A stretch of 11,819 nt of DNA from Desulfuromonadales bacterium (GCA_014860175.1 JACZKF010000366.1:1-11819), one strand, 5' to 3'; positions 1 through 8,500 are shown, counted from the first letter of the stretch. Notes: generated by a model from the sequence alone, not told the origin. Numbers and translations: made by a program.

Positions 1-33
1 GATAAAGAGATACCCGAGGCTAAAAGGGGCACC

Positions 34-438
34 ATGACGAAACCGGAAACAAGGCCGTCTATTCTGGTCGCGGAAGATGATCCCGCGATTCGCAACCTCC
101 TCGAACACCTGCTGGATACCTGTGGCTGTTCTCTTGTTTTCGCGACAGACGGGGCGGAGGCGATCATGCAATGGCGGAGCAGGGAGTTCGACCTGATCCT
201 CATGGATATCAGGATGCCCTACGTGGATGGCTGCACGGCTGCACAGGCGATCCGTAGAGAAGAGAGAAGTGAAGGGCGGAAGCGAGTTCCCGTGATTGCC
301 ATCACCGCGGCCATGGACGATCTGACCTCATGCGACATCGATGAGGTGCTGATGAAGCCGTTTACAAGACAAGCGATCTGTGATGCGGTCATCCGGAATG
401 TCAGTGGCCATGCAGACAGCGTGGGGCAATTGAATTGA
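34..438 (+). CDS. Single-domain response regulator (CheY-like receiver)
   Basis: A 134-residue protein that is only a receiver (REC) domain, so it would accept a phosphoryl group from a histidine kinase and signal by protein contact, with no DNA-binding output domain. Visible in the sequence: the acidic pair D15-D16, phospho-acceptor D58 in LILMDIRMP, the switch Thr T91 in VIAITA, and the KPF motif with K108. The ATG at 34 follows AAGGGG (24-29) at a 4-nt spacing. The stretch from T91 to K108 is about 5 residues shorter than in typical receivers, so helix alpha4 looks trimmed. No partner kinase is visible; it may lie upstream, outside the window. The gene is transcriptionally closed by the terminator at 525-557. 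Identity as a receiver domain is secure, but the pathway is unknown. Confidence 0.93.
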   Translation: MTKPETRPSILVAEDDPAIRNLLEHLLDTCGCSLVFATDGAEAIMQWRSREFDLILMDIRMPYVDGCTAAQAIRREERSEGRKRVPVIAITAAMDDLTSCDIDEVLMKPFTRQAICDAVIRNVSGHADSVGQLN

Positions 439-513
439 CCGACGTCTCTGCCGCTGCTGCCATGTGTGCTCCGACTTCTATCCTCTGCTGGCGCTAAGTC
501 GTGGTTTAAAAAA

Positions 514-542
514 TTGACCTTTCCGCCCCGAGAAGCTATTCT
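514..542 (+). promoter_or_regulatory. Candidate sigma-70 promoter for the R-M operon
   Basis: TTGACC (514-519) and TATTCT (537-542) are separated by exactly 17 nt. The -10 element lies inside the loop and right arm of the terminator at 525-557. Initiation would therefore fall just past the hairpin, leaving a leader of about 150 nt before hsdM. This is a consensus match only; no start site is known. Confidence 0.35.
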
Positions 543-557
543 CGGGGCGTTGTTTTT
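525..557 (+). terminator. Rho-independent terminator after the response regulator
   Basis: A perfect 10-bp inverted repeat, GCCCCGAGAA (525-534) and TTCTCGGGGC (539-548), closes a GCTA tetraloop and is followed by GTTGTTTTT. It lies 87 nt after the response-regulator stop, separating that gene from the R-M operon. Confidence 0.9.
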
Positions 558-578
558 GGTTAATCCCTGGGGTGTAAT
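550..578 (+). promoter_or_regulatory. Alternative sigma-70-like promoter for hsdM
   Basis: TTGTTT (550-555) and TGTAAT (573-578) have a 17-nt spacer. The -35 is weaker and the -10 better than in the 514-542 candidate. It would give a leader of about 115 nt. The two candidates may compete or only one may be real. Confidence 0.22.
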
Positions 579-614
579 GCGATGGGATCTGGAGTGGGGG
601 CAGGGAGGAACGAT

Positions 615-701
615 ATGACCGCCGGCGGCCGTGGGCTGCGGCGGTTTTTTGTTTGCCATAGCACGCTGGCCGAATGGAATTTTAAAATCAAGGGTATTTG
701 A
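615..701 (+). CDS. Possible 28-codon leader ORF directly upstream of hsdM
   Basis: An ATG at 615 has a good ribosome-binding site, GGGAGGA (603-609), with a 5-nt spacer. It opens 28 codons beginning MTAGGRGLRRFF and ends at TGA 699-701, immediately before the hsdM ATG at 702 and in the same frame. Its codons run through the terminator-like hairpin at 618-650, so ribosomes translating it would unfold that hairpin. This arrangement resembles a leader peptide that couples translation to read-through, or a re-initiation device for hsdM. There is no run of one amino acid of the kind used in biosynthetic attenuators. No homology is recognised, and chance occurrence in this GC-rich stretch is possible. 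Confidence 0.3.
   Translation: MTAGGRGLRRFFVCHSTLAEWNFKIKGI
618..650 (+). terminator. Terminator-like hairpin in the hsdM leader
   Basis: ACCGCCG (618-624) pairs with CGGCGGT (639-645) around a 14-nt loop and is followed directly by a T run (646-650). It lies 52 nt before hsdM. It may be a second terminator that backs up 525-557, or an attenuator acting on hsdM. The 7-bp stem is GC-rich but the loop is large. Confidence 0.45.
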
Positions 702-2354
702 ATGTCTGAAGAAAAATTTCTGCAGGAACTCGAAAAGAAACTCTGGACCGCCGCCGACAAGCTGCGCTCCACCCTCGATGCCGCTCAGTACAAGCACGCG
801 GTGCTCGGCCTTTTGTTCGTCAAGTATGTCTCCGATGCTTTCGATATCCGCCGGCAGGAGCTGATCGCGCAGTTCCAGAACGAGGAGCACGACTACTATC
901 TCAATCCCGGCGATTACGATTCCGACACCGAATATCAGGAGGAAATCGCTGCCGAACTGGAGATCCGCGACTACTACACCGAGAAGAACGTCTTCTGGGT
1001 GCCGGCGCTGGGGCGGTGGGAAAATCTGCAGAAGAGCGCCAAACTGCCGCCCGGGACAAAGATCGAGATCAAAAACGGCAAGACCGAAACCTACGAGATG
1101 CGCAGCGTCGGCCGCCTGATCGACGATGCGCTCGAAGCGATCGAGAAGGACAACCCCAAGCTCAAAGGGGTGCTCAACAAGCAGTACGGCCGTCTGCAGA
1201 TCGACCAGGCCAAGCTTGGCGAGCTCATCGACCTGATCGCCACCATCCCGTTCAAGCATGCCTCGCTACAGGCCAAGGACATCCTCGGCCACGTTTACGA
1301 ATATTTCCTCGGCCAGTTCGCCCTCGCTGAGGGAAAGAAGGGGGGGCAGTTCTACACCCCCAAATCGATCGTCACCCTCATAGTCGAGATGCTGCAGCCC
1401 TTCTCCGGGCGGGTCTACGACCCGGCCATGGGTTCGGGTGGTTTCTTCGTGCAGAGCGAGCAGTTCATCAAGGAGCACGGCGGCAAGCTCGGCAACGTCT
1501 CCATCTACGGCCAGGAGTACAACCACACCACTTGGCAGCTCGCCGCCATGAACATGGTTATCCGCGGCCTCGATTTCAACTTTGGCAAGGAGCCGGCAAA
1601 CACCTTCACCAACGATCAGCACCCCGACCTGCGTGCCGACTATATTATGGCCAACCCCCCCTTCAACATGAAGGAGTGGGATACCGGCGTGAAGGACGAC
1701 GATCCGCGCTGGCAGTACGGCAAGCCCCCCAGCGGCAACGCCAATTTCGCCTGGCTGCAGCACATGCTCTACCACCTCGCCCCCAATGGCTCCATGGGCC
1801 TGCTGCTGGCCAACGGTTCGATGAGTTCCAACACCAACACCGAGGGGGATATCCGCCGGGCGCTGGTGGAAAACGATCTGGTCGAGTGCATGGTCGCCCT
1901 GCCGGGGCAGCTCTTCACAAATACCCAGATTCCTGCCTGCATCTGGTTTCTCACCCGCAATAAGAAGGCGCGGGGAGATCTGGCCGACCGCTCCGGCAAG
2001 GTACTCTTCATCGATGCCCGCAACCTTGGGTACATGAAGGATCGTGTGCTACGTGATTTCAAGCCGGAGGATATCGCCAAGGTCGCCGATACCTTTCATT
2101 CCTGGCAAAAAGGGGAGGGGTACGAAGACGAGGCGGGATTCTGTAGCTCGGCGACGCTGGAGGAGATCAAGAAACACGACTTCGTGCTGACGCCGGGGCG
2201 TTATGTCGGTGCGGCGGATGAGGTGGAGGATGGCGAACCCTTTGCCGAGAAGATGGCGCGGTTGACGGCGCAGTTGCAGGAGCAGTTTGCGCAGAGTGCG
2301 GAGTTGGAAGGGCAGATCAAGCGGAATTTGGCGGGGCTTGGGTATGAGTGCTGA
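702..2354 (+). CDS. hsdM: Type I restriction-modification methyltransferase subunit HsdM
   Basis: Adenine-specific DNA N6-methyltransferase subunit (550 aa). With HsdS it forms the methylase that marks host sites, and with HsdR the restriction complex. Residues 1 to about 170 match the helical HsdM N-terminal domain (an opening of the type LWTAADKLRSTLDA). The catalytic domain starts near GGQFYTPKSIV (214-224), typical of type I M subunits. It has the AdoMet-binding motif DPAMGSGGF (D240-F248) and the catalytic NPPF motif (N318-F321). The length is normal for the family. The ATG at 702 has AAGGG (690-694) at 7 nt and gives the expected N-terminus. The end overlaps hsdS by 11 nt. Codon use is strongly GC-biased, like hsdR. 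All key motifs are intact, so it should be active. Confidence 0.97.
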   Translation: MSEEKFLQELEKKLWTAADKLRSTLDAAQYKHAVLGLLFVKYVSDAFDIRRQELIAQFQNEEHDYYLNPGDYDSDTEYQEEIAAELEIRDYYTEKNVFWVPALGRWENLQKSAKLPPGTKIEIKNGKTETYEMRSVGRLIDDALEAIEKDNPKLKGVLNKQYGRLQIDQAKLGELIDLIATIPFKHASLQAKDILGHVYEYFLGQFALAEGKKGGQFYTPKSIVTLIVEMLQPFSGRVYDPAMGSGGFFVQSEQFIKEHGGKLGNVSIYGQEYNHTTWQLAAMNMVIRGLDFNFGKEPANTFTNDQHPDLRADYIMANPPFNMKEWDTGVKDDDPRWQYGKPPSGNANFAWLQHMLYHLAPNGSMGLLLANGSMSSNTNTEGDIRRALVENDLVECMVALPGQLFTNTQIPACIWFLTRNKKARGDLADRSGKVLFIDARNLGYMKDRVLRDFKPEDIAKVADTFHSWQKGEGYEDEAGFCSSATLEEIKKHDFVLTPGRYVGAADEVEDGEPFAEKMARLTAQLQEQFAQSAELEGQIKRNLAGLGYEC

Positions 2355-3741
2355 TTGGCCACTTGCACGCATAGCTGACATCGCAAGCAACATCGCGATT
2401 GGCCCTTTTGGTTCCCGGATGAAAAGTGATTGCTACGCCCCTTCCGGGGTTCCCGTAATACGGGGGACAAACCTGACCGGCGGCAAGAGCTTTTCTGGTA
2501 ATTGGGTGTTTATCTCTGAGGCATTGGCTGATCAATTGGGAAATTGCTGCGTATCTTCTGGTGATCTTGTTTTTCCTCATCGTGGTTCGATCGGGGAAGT
2601 TGGTATTGTCACAGACGATTTCCCTCGCTATGTCATGTCTTCGAGCCTAATGAAGCTCACCTGTAATCGCACTAAAGCAGACCCTGTGTACGTTTATTAT
2701 TTCTTTAAGTCGCAGCAGGGGAAGCACGAACTCCTAAAAAATGCCTCTCAAGTTGGGACCCCCGGAATTGGTCAGCCACTCACATCGCTAAAGGGCATTG
2801 AAATTCCGCTTCCACCTTTACCTGTTCAGCGTGACATCTCTCGCATTCTCGGTGACCTTGACGACAAAATCGAACTCAACCGCCAAATCAACCAAACCCT
2901 CGAACAGATCGCCCAGATCATCTTCAAAAGCTGGTTCGTCGATTTCGAGCCGGTCAAAGCCAAGATCGAAGCCAAAGCCGAAGGCCGCGACCCCGAGCGT
3001 GCCGCCATGTGCGCCATCAGCGGCAAACTTGACCCCGAGCTCGACCAACTCCCCCCCGAGCAATACCAACAACTCGCCGCCACCGCCGCCCTGTTTTCCG
3101 ATGAGTTAGAGGAGTCAGAGTTGGGGGTGATTCCGGAGGGGTGGGAAGTTAAGCCGTTGGACCAGATCGCAAATTACCTTAACGGTTTGGCTCTCCAGAA
3201 GTTTCCTCCTGAAAGTGGTACTGAATACCTTCCTGTCATCAAAATTGCCCAACTCAAAAAGGGAGATACCGAAGGTGCAGATCGGGTGTCGTCAAAGTTG
3301 AAGACTGAGTATATCGTCAACGACGGTGACGTTCTTTTCTCTTGGTCGGGAAGCTTGGAGGTTGATGTGTGGTGTGGCGGTTCTGGTGCTCTGAATCAGC
3401 ATCTTTTTAAGGTCACATCTACAAATTATCCAAAGTGGTTTTATCTCTATTGGACAAAATTTCACTTAATCCATTTTCAAAGGATTGCAGCCGATAAAGC
3501 GGTGACAATGGGGCATATACAGCGCAAGCATCTGACAGAGGCTCTGTGCGTGGCTCCGCCAATGGCAAAGATACACGAAATCGGTGCTTTCTTAGCACCA
3601 TTGTTGGAACAGCAGGTTGAGCGAAGAAAGGAATCACGAAATCTATTAACCCTCCGCGACACTTTGCTACCCAAGCTCCTTTCTGGTGGAATAGCCCTAA
3701 ATGAAGTTGATGTTTTCAATTCCGTAGTTGCATCATATTAG
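2344..3741 (+). CDS. hsdS: Type I restriction-modification specificity subunit HsdS
   Basis: DNA-recognition subunit (465 aa) that decides which bipartite sequence HsdM methylates and HsdR restricts. Layout: target-recognition domain 1 (about 5-153); the conserved turn IPLPPLPVQ (154-162) leading into a helical spacer with KSWFVDFEPVKAK; a second entry motif LGVIPEGWE (260-268); target-recognition domain 2 (about 268-412); and a C-terminal helical region ending in LRDTLLPKLLSGGI. This two-fold arrangement is the family hallmark. The ATG at 2344 overlaps the hsdM stop by 11 nt and gives MSADWPLARIAD, a normal HsdS start; an upstream TTG at 2287 would add 19 unrelated Arg-rich residues. The recognition domains are AT-richer than the spacer: I counted 16 of 60 G+C at 3421-3480 against 37 of 60 at 2941-3000. 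The recognition sequence cannot be predicted from this. Confidence 0.95.
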   Translation: MSADWPLARIADIASNIAIGPFGSRMKSDCYAPSGVPVIRGTNLTGGKSFSGNWVFISEALADQLGNCCVSSGDLVFPHRGSIGEVGIVTDDFPRYVMSSSLMKLTCNRTKADPVYVYYFFKSQQGKHELLKNASQVGTPGIGQPLTSLKGIEIPLPPLPVQRDISRILGDLDDKIELNRQINQTLEQIAQIIFKSWFVDFEPVKAKIEAKAEGRDPERAAMCAISGKLDPELDQLPPEQYQQLAATAALFSDELEESELGVIPEGWEVKPLDQIANYLNGLALQKFPPESGTEYLPVIKIAQLKKGDTEGADRVSSKLKTEYIVNDGDVLFSWSGSLEVDVWCGGSGALNQHLFKVTSTNYPKWFYLYWTKFHLIHFQRIAADKAVTMGHIQRKHLTEALCVAPPMAKIHEIGAFLAPLLEQQVERRKESRNLLTLRDTLLPKLLSGGIALNEVDVFNSVVASY

Positions 3742-3784
3742 GGAAACTTAAACTATAACTTAGAAATATGAAGGGAGGTTGGTT

Positions 3785-4894
3785 TTGAGTCTTGATAGCC
3801 AGATCCAAGAGCATGCTGCATCGGTACAAACGGTCTCTTATTCAATGTCCGTTAGCGAATTGATCGCAATGTATCGAGATAACGAATTACACCTCCATCC
3901 AGAATTTCAGAGGTTTTTTAGGTGGTCAATTGAGCAAAAATCAAGGCTTATCGAGTCTCTTTTGCTTGGCATACCTGTTCCTCCTATTTTTGTATCTGAA
4001 CGTTCAGATTCAAAATGGGACGTAATTGATGGTCTTCAACGCCTTTCCACAATATTAGAACTTTTAGGTGAGCTAAAAAGAGAAGATGGGACCAATTACC
4101 CTCCGCTTCAATTAACTCGCACACATTACCTTCCTGATCTTGAGGGACGCAAGTGGGCAAGCGGGGATCCAGATGACTTTACCCTTTCAGAAGGTGCCCA
4201 AATACGTATCAAACGAGCCCGTATTGACATCAATATTGTTAAGTCCACAAGCACTGAACAAGTAAAATACGAGGTATTTCAAAGATTGAATAATGGTGGA
4301 GCTGCTGCAACAGAGCAAGAAATTCGCAGCTGTCTTCTCGTTATGACTAATCGCGAATATTTTTCCTGGGTCAAAAAACTAGCCGAGCACGAGGGTTTTC
4401 GGAGTAGCTTGTCTTTAACCGACAGAGCGCTCGAAGAAGCTTTCGATATGGAATTGGTTGTTAGATTTTTGGTTTTTATGTCTAAGCCTGTAGAAGAGCT
4501 GCAAAAAATTGATGAACTTGGTGCATATCTAAACTATGAAACGATAGCTCAGGCGAAAGATACAGTTTTTCCAAAGGACCGCTTTAGCGATTGCTTTAAT
4601 AGAGTATTTAACTTTTTAGGAGAGACTCTTCGAGAAGACAGTTTCCGGCGATATGATCCAGTAAGGCAACGCTACATGGGTCCGATGCTGGTTTCTTTGT
4701 TCGAAACAGTAGCTATTGGTTTCGGGTATCGCCTTTTTAATGGGGGCGATTTGCCTGATCCTGCCAGATTTTTAGAAAACCACAAAGCGCTTTGGGGAGA
4801 GCTCGGTCCGCAACCTTACGTGGGGTCTGGCATCCGAGCTTCTACCCGGATACCACAAACAATTAGTTTTGGCCGGGAGTGGGCCAGCAGGTGA
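3785..4894 (+). CDS. DUF262 domain protein (GmrSD N-terminal-like), R-M-embedded
   Basis: A 369-aa protein with the DUF262 signature: HPEFQRFFRW (38-47), LIESLLLGIPVPPIF (55-69) and VIDGLQRLST (80-89), plus a C-terminal RASTRIPQTI block. DUF262 is the N-terminal domain of GmrS/GmrD-type modification-dependent enzymes and has a ParB-like fold proposed to bind or hydrolyse nucleotide. This protein lacks a recognisable DUF1524 HNH nuclease, so any nuclease function probably comes from its partner. Two in-frame TTG codons, 3779 and 3785, are possible starts. The ribosome-binding site AGGGAGG (3772-3778) touches 3779 but sits 6 nt from 3785, so 3785 (MSLDSQIQEH) is chosen. The gene lies 43 nt after hsdS and overlaps the HEPN gene. 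It is AT-rich (20 of 60 G+C at 4561-4620), unlike hsdM and hsdR, suggesting separate acquisition. Similar genes occur as R-linked ORFs in type I loci. Its exact role is unknown. Confidence 0.85.
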   Translation: MSLDSQIQEHAASVQTVSYSMSVSELIAMYRDNELHLHPEFQRFFRWSIEQKSRLIESLLLGIPVPPIFVSERSDSKWDVIDGLQRLSTILELLGELKREDGTNYPPLQLTRTHYLPDLEGRKWASGDPDDFTLSEGAQIRIKRARIDINIVKSTSTEQVKYEVFQRLNNGGAAATEQEIRSCLLVMTNREYFSWVKKLAEHEGFRSSLSLTDRALEEAFDMELVVRFLVFMSKPVEELQKIDELGAYLNYETIAQAKDTVFPKDRFSDCFNRVFNFLGETLREDSFRRYDPVRQRYMGPMLVSLFETVAIGFGYRLFNGGDLPDPARFLENHKALWGELGPQPYVGSGIRASTRIPQTISFGREWASR

Positions 4895-5583
4895 AGATTA
4901 GGAGCAGCAATGAATTAATTGATTTTCTGGCCGGACGCAGGAAGGAAAGGAAGCGAGAACTCATCTCCCTTTCCCAGGATATTGCTGACGCAAGAAAAAG
5001 TGCCCCCCATTATAAGCGTGCTGCGGTGGTCCTTTCGTACGCACATTGGGAAGGCTTTGTTAAGGATGCTGCAAGTGCGTACGTCTTTTTCGTCTCGCAT
5101 AAATCAAAAAAATTATCGGATCTAATTGTGAATTTCCAAGCCTTGGCCTGCCGGCAAGAGCTAATGTGCGCGCAGATCGCAACGCGCCGTTTATCTCCAC
5201 ATATTAATGTTGCAAGGCGTTTTACAGAAGACTTGGATAGAACCTTCAACATAAATGCAGATAACGTCATCGATACTGAGTCAAATCTTTCTTCCATTGT
5301 TTTCGAAAACATCTGCGCGTGTGTCGGAATTAATTATCACCGAGCATGGGCCACAGATGGTCCGTTTATGGACGACCTATTAAAAAACAGGTGCGCGGTG
5401 GCCCATGGTGAACTTTATACCCCAACCAACGATTACGCGTTAGAAACGCTTTCGTTTACCATCAAATCTATCGATCGATTTTCCACAGATATAGAAAATG
5501 AAGCTATCAACGAGGCTTATTTGAGAAGCTCAGCAACCCAGTTGAGGGCATTGGAGGGGGGAGCGAACGGGGCTGTGTCATGA
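4891..5583 (+). CDS. HEPN-like nuclease, MAE_28990/MAE_18760 type
   Basis: A 230-aa, mostly helical protein. The N-terminal block includes VVLSYAHWEGFVK (46-58), which I recognise from the MAE_28990/MAE_18760 HEPN families. The likely catalytic motif is R167-C-A-V-A-H172 followed by GE, fitting the HEPN Rx4-6H pattern, in NRCAVAHGELYTP. HEPN proteins with this motif are usually metal-independent RNases acting in toxin or abortive-infection systems; whether this one cuts RNA is inference. The start is set at GTG 4891 because it makes a GTGA overlap with the DUF262 stop and gives MKIRSSNEL. GTG 4879 (four more codons) is the alternative and has no better ribosome-binding site. The 3' end overlaps hsdR by ATGA. 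It is AT-rich like the DUF262 gene. The tight coupling suggests the two proteins act together and are made in step with HsdR. Confidence 0.8.
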   Translation: MKIRSSNELIDFLAGRRKERKRELISLSQDIADARKSAPHYKRAAVVLSYAHWEGFVKDAASAYVFFVSHKSKKLSDLIVNFQALACRQELMCAQIATRRLSPHINVARRFTEDLDRTFNINADNVIDTESNLSSIVFENICACVGINYHRAWATDGPFMDDLLKNRCAVAHGELYTPTNDYALETLSFTIKSIDRFSTDIENEAINEAYLRSSATQLRALEGGANGAVS

Positions 5584-8500
5584 CAAATATCACTGAAGAT
5601 TACCTCGAACAACTCTGCCTCCACTGGTTCCGCGCCGGCGGCTACGCCACCGTCTACGGCCCCGACATCGCCCACGACGGCGACACGCCGGAGCGGCGTG
5701 ACTATCAGCAGACGGTTCTGGCCGGCCGCCTGTTCGCCGCTCTGCAAAAAATCAATTCGCACCTCCCCCTCGCCACCCTCGAAGAAGCTGCCCTGACCGT
5801 CACCAAACCCGAATCCCCGGTACTGATCCACAGCAACCGCGCTTTTCACAAACTGCTGCTCGAAGGGGTTCCAGTTGAATACCGCAACGGCGACGAGATC
5901 AAAGCCGATCATGTGCAGCTGATCGACTTCCACAACGTCGAGAAGAACCAGTTCCTGGTCGTCAACCAGTTCACCCTCCAGGGAACCAAACGACTGCGCC
6001 GCCCCGACATAGTCGTCTTCATCAACGGTCTGCCGATCGCGGTCATCGAGCTGAAAAATCCCGCCGATACCAATGCCGATGTCTGGAGCGCCTACAATCA
6101 GCTGCAGACATACAAAGACGAAATCGCCGATCTCTTCGTCTGCAACGCGGCCCTGGTCCTCTCCGACGGGCTGACGGCGCGGGTCGGCTCGCTCACAGCC
6201 AATAAGGAGCGCTTTCTCCCCTGGCGCACCCTCCGCCACGAAGACGACAAGCCGCTGCTCGAATATGAGCTGGAGAAGGTCGTGAAGGGCTTCTTCGACC
6301 GCGAACTGCTCCTCGACTACCTGCGCTACTTCATCCTCTTCGAGCAGGATGACGGCAGCGTGAGCAAGAAGATTGCAGGTTACCATCAGTTCCATGCCGT
6401 GCGTGAGGCGGTGCGGGTGACGCTGATCGCCTCGGCTCCGGCGCAGAAAGAGCGGATTTCCGAGCAGCGGGCCACCTGGGGGAAAGAGGTGCAGCCCGGT
6501 TCGCGCAAGGCTGGGGTGGTGTGGCATACGCAGGGATCGGGGAAGAGCATCACCATGTGCTGCTACGCCGGCAAGCTGCTGCAGCAGCCGGAGATGAACA
6601 ATCCGACCATTGTCGTTGTCACTGACCGCAACGATCTTGACGGCCAGCTCTTCAACACCTTCTGCGGTGCCCAGGAACTGTTGCGGCAGATGCCGGTGCA
6701 GGCCGACAGCCGCGAGGAGTTACGCGACATGCTGGCGGTGCGGCAATCAGGCGGCATCATCTTTACCACGGTGCAGAAGTTCTCCCTGGTCGGCGACGAA
6801 GGGGCGCATCCGGTGTTGAGCAATCGTGCCAATATCGTCGTCATCAGTGACGAGGCGCACCGCAGCCAGTATGGCTTCAAGGCCAAGCTCGACACCAAGA
6901 GCGGCCAGTACATCTACGGCTATGCCAAGCACCTGCGCGACGCCATCCCCAACGCCTCGTTCATCGGTTTCACCGGCACCCCGATTTCCCTCGAAGACAA
7001 GGATACCCGCGCGGTCTTCGGTGACTACGTCAGCATCTACGACATTCAGGATGCGGTGGAAGACGGCGCGACGGTGCCGATCTACTACGAATCGCGTCTG
7101 GCCAAGCTCGACATCAACAAGGCGGCGATCGAGGAGCTGAACGAGGACGTCGAAGAGGTGATCGAGGACGAGGAGGACCTCAGCCAGCGTGAGCATACCA
7201 AGAGCAAGTGGGCGGCGCTGGAGAAGCTGGTCGGGGCCGAACCGCGCCTGAAGGAGGTGGCCGAGGATCTGGTGCGGCACTTTGAGGAGCGCACGGCGCT
7301 GGTCGAAGGGAAGGGGATGATCGTCGGCATGAGCCGGGAGATCTGCGTGCATCTTTACAACGAGATCGTCCGGCTGCGCCCCGCGTGGCACGACGCCGAT
7401 CCGGAGAAGGGGGCGATCAAGATCATCATGACCGGCTCCGCCGCCGACCGGCCGCTGCTGCAACCGCACATCTACAACAAGCAGACCAAGAAGCGGCTGG
7501 AGAGGCGCTTCAAGGATGCGAAGGATCCTCTCAAGCTGGTGATCGTGCGCGACATGTGGCTGACCGGTTTCGATGCGCCGAGCTGCCACACCATGTATGT
7601 CGACAAGCCGATGCGCGGCCATAATCTGATGCAGGCGATTGCCCGCGTCAACCGGGTCTTCAAGGACAAGCCGGGCGGCCTGGTGGTCGATTACATCGGC
7701 ATTGCCAATGAGCTGAAGCAGGCGCTGAAGATTTACGCCTCGTCGCAAGGGAAGGGGACGCCGACCCTCCGCGCCGAAGAGGCGCTGGCGATCCTGCTGG
7801 AGAAGATGGAGGTGGTGCGCGGCCTGTTCCACGGTTTCGACTACAGCGACTACACGACCCGAGCCCACCAGATTCTGGTGCTGGCGGCGAACCACGTTCT
7901 CGGCCTGCGCGACGGCAAGAAGCGTTTCCTCGACGTGATGGCGGCGATCACCCGCGCCTTTACCCTGTGCAGCACCCTCGACCAAGCCGCGCCGTTGCGC
8001 AAGGAAATCGCTTTCTTCGCCGCCATCAAGGCCGCCATCGTCAAGTACACCACCGTCGACAAGAAACGGGTTGAAGAGGACAAGAACTCGGCCCTCAAGC
8101 AGATTCTCGATAACGCCGTGATCGCTGATGGGATCGCTGATATCTTCGCCCTGGCCGGCCTCGATAAGCCGAATATCGCCCTCCTCTCGGACGAATTTCT
8201 CGACGATGTGCGTAATCTGCCGCAGCGCAACCTGGCCCTGGAGCTGCTGGAGAAGCTGCTGCGCGACGCAATCAAGGCGCGCACCCGCAACAACGTGGTG
8301 CTGGAGATGAAATTCGGCGACCGCCTGCTGGCGACCCTCAACCGCTATCACGCACGTGCCATCGAAACCGCTCAGGTCATCGAAGAGCTGATCCAGATGG
8401 CGAAGGACTTCCAGCAGGCGCTGAAACGCGAAGAAACACTTGGCCTCAACCCCGACGAAGTCGCTTTCTACGACGCCCTGGCCAACAACGAAAGCGCCGT

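Noticed and set aside
472..501. CGACTT / AAGTCG inverted repeat
   Set aside because: The stem is only 6 bp around an 18-nt loop, and the much stronger terminator lies just downstream.
219..1259. 346-codon minus-strand frame across the response regulator, leader and hsdM
   Set aside because: It crosses two well-supported plus-strand genes and a terminator, with no recognisable domain.
2287..2343. Upstream TTG start for hsdS
   Set aside because: It adds 19 Arg/Gly-rich residues unlike HsdS N-termini and overlaps hsdM coding sequence deeply. ATG 2344 gives a standard start.
5517..6527. 336-codon minus-strand frame opposite the 5' part of hsdR
   Set aside because: It is a shadow of HsdR coding sequence and has no family features.
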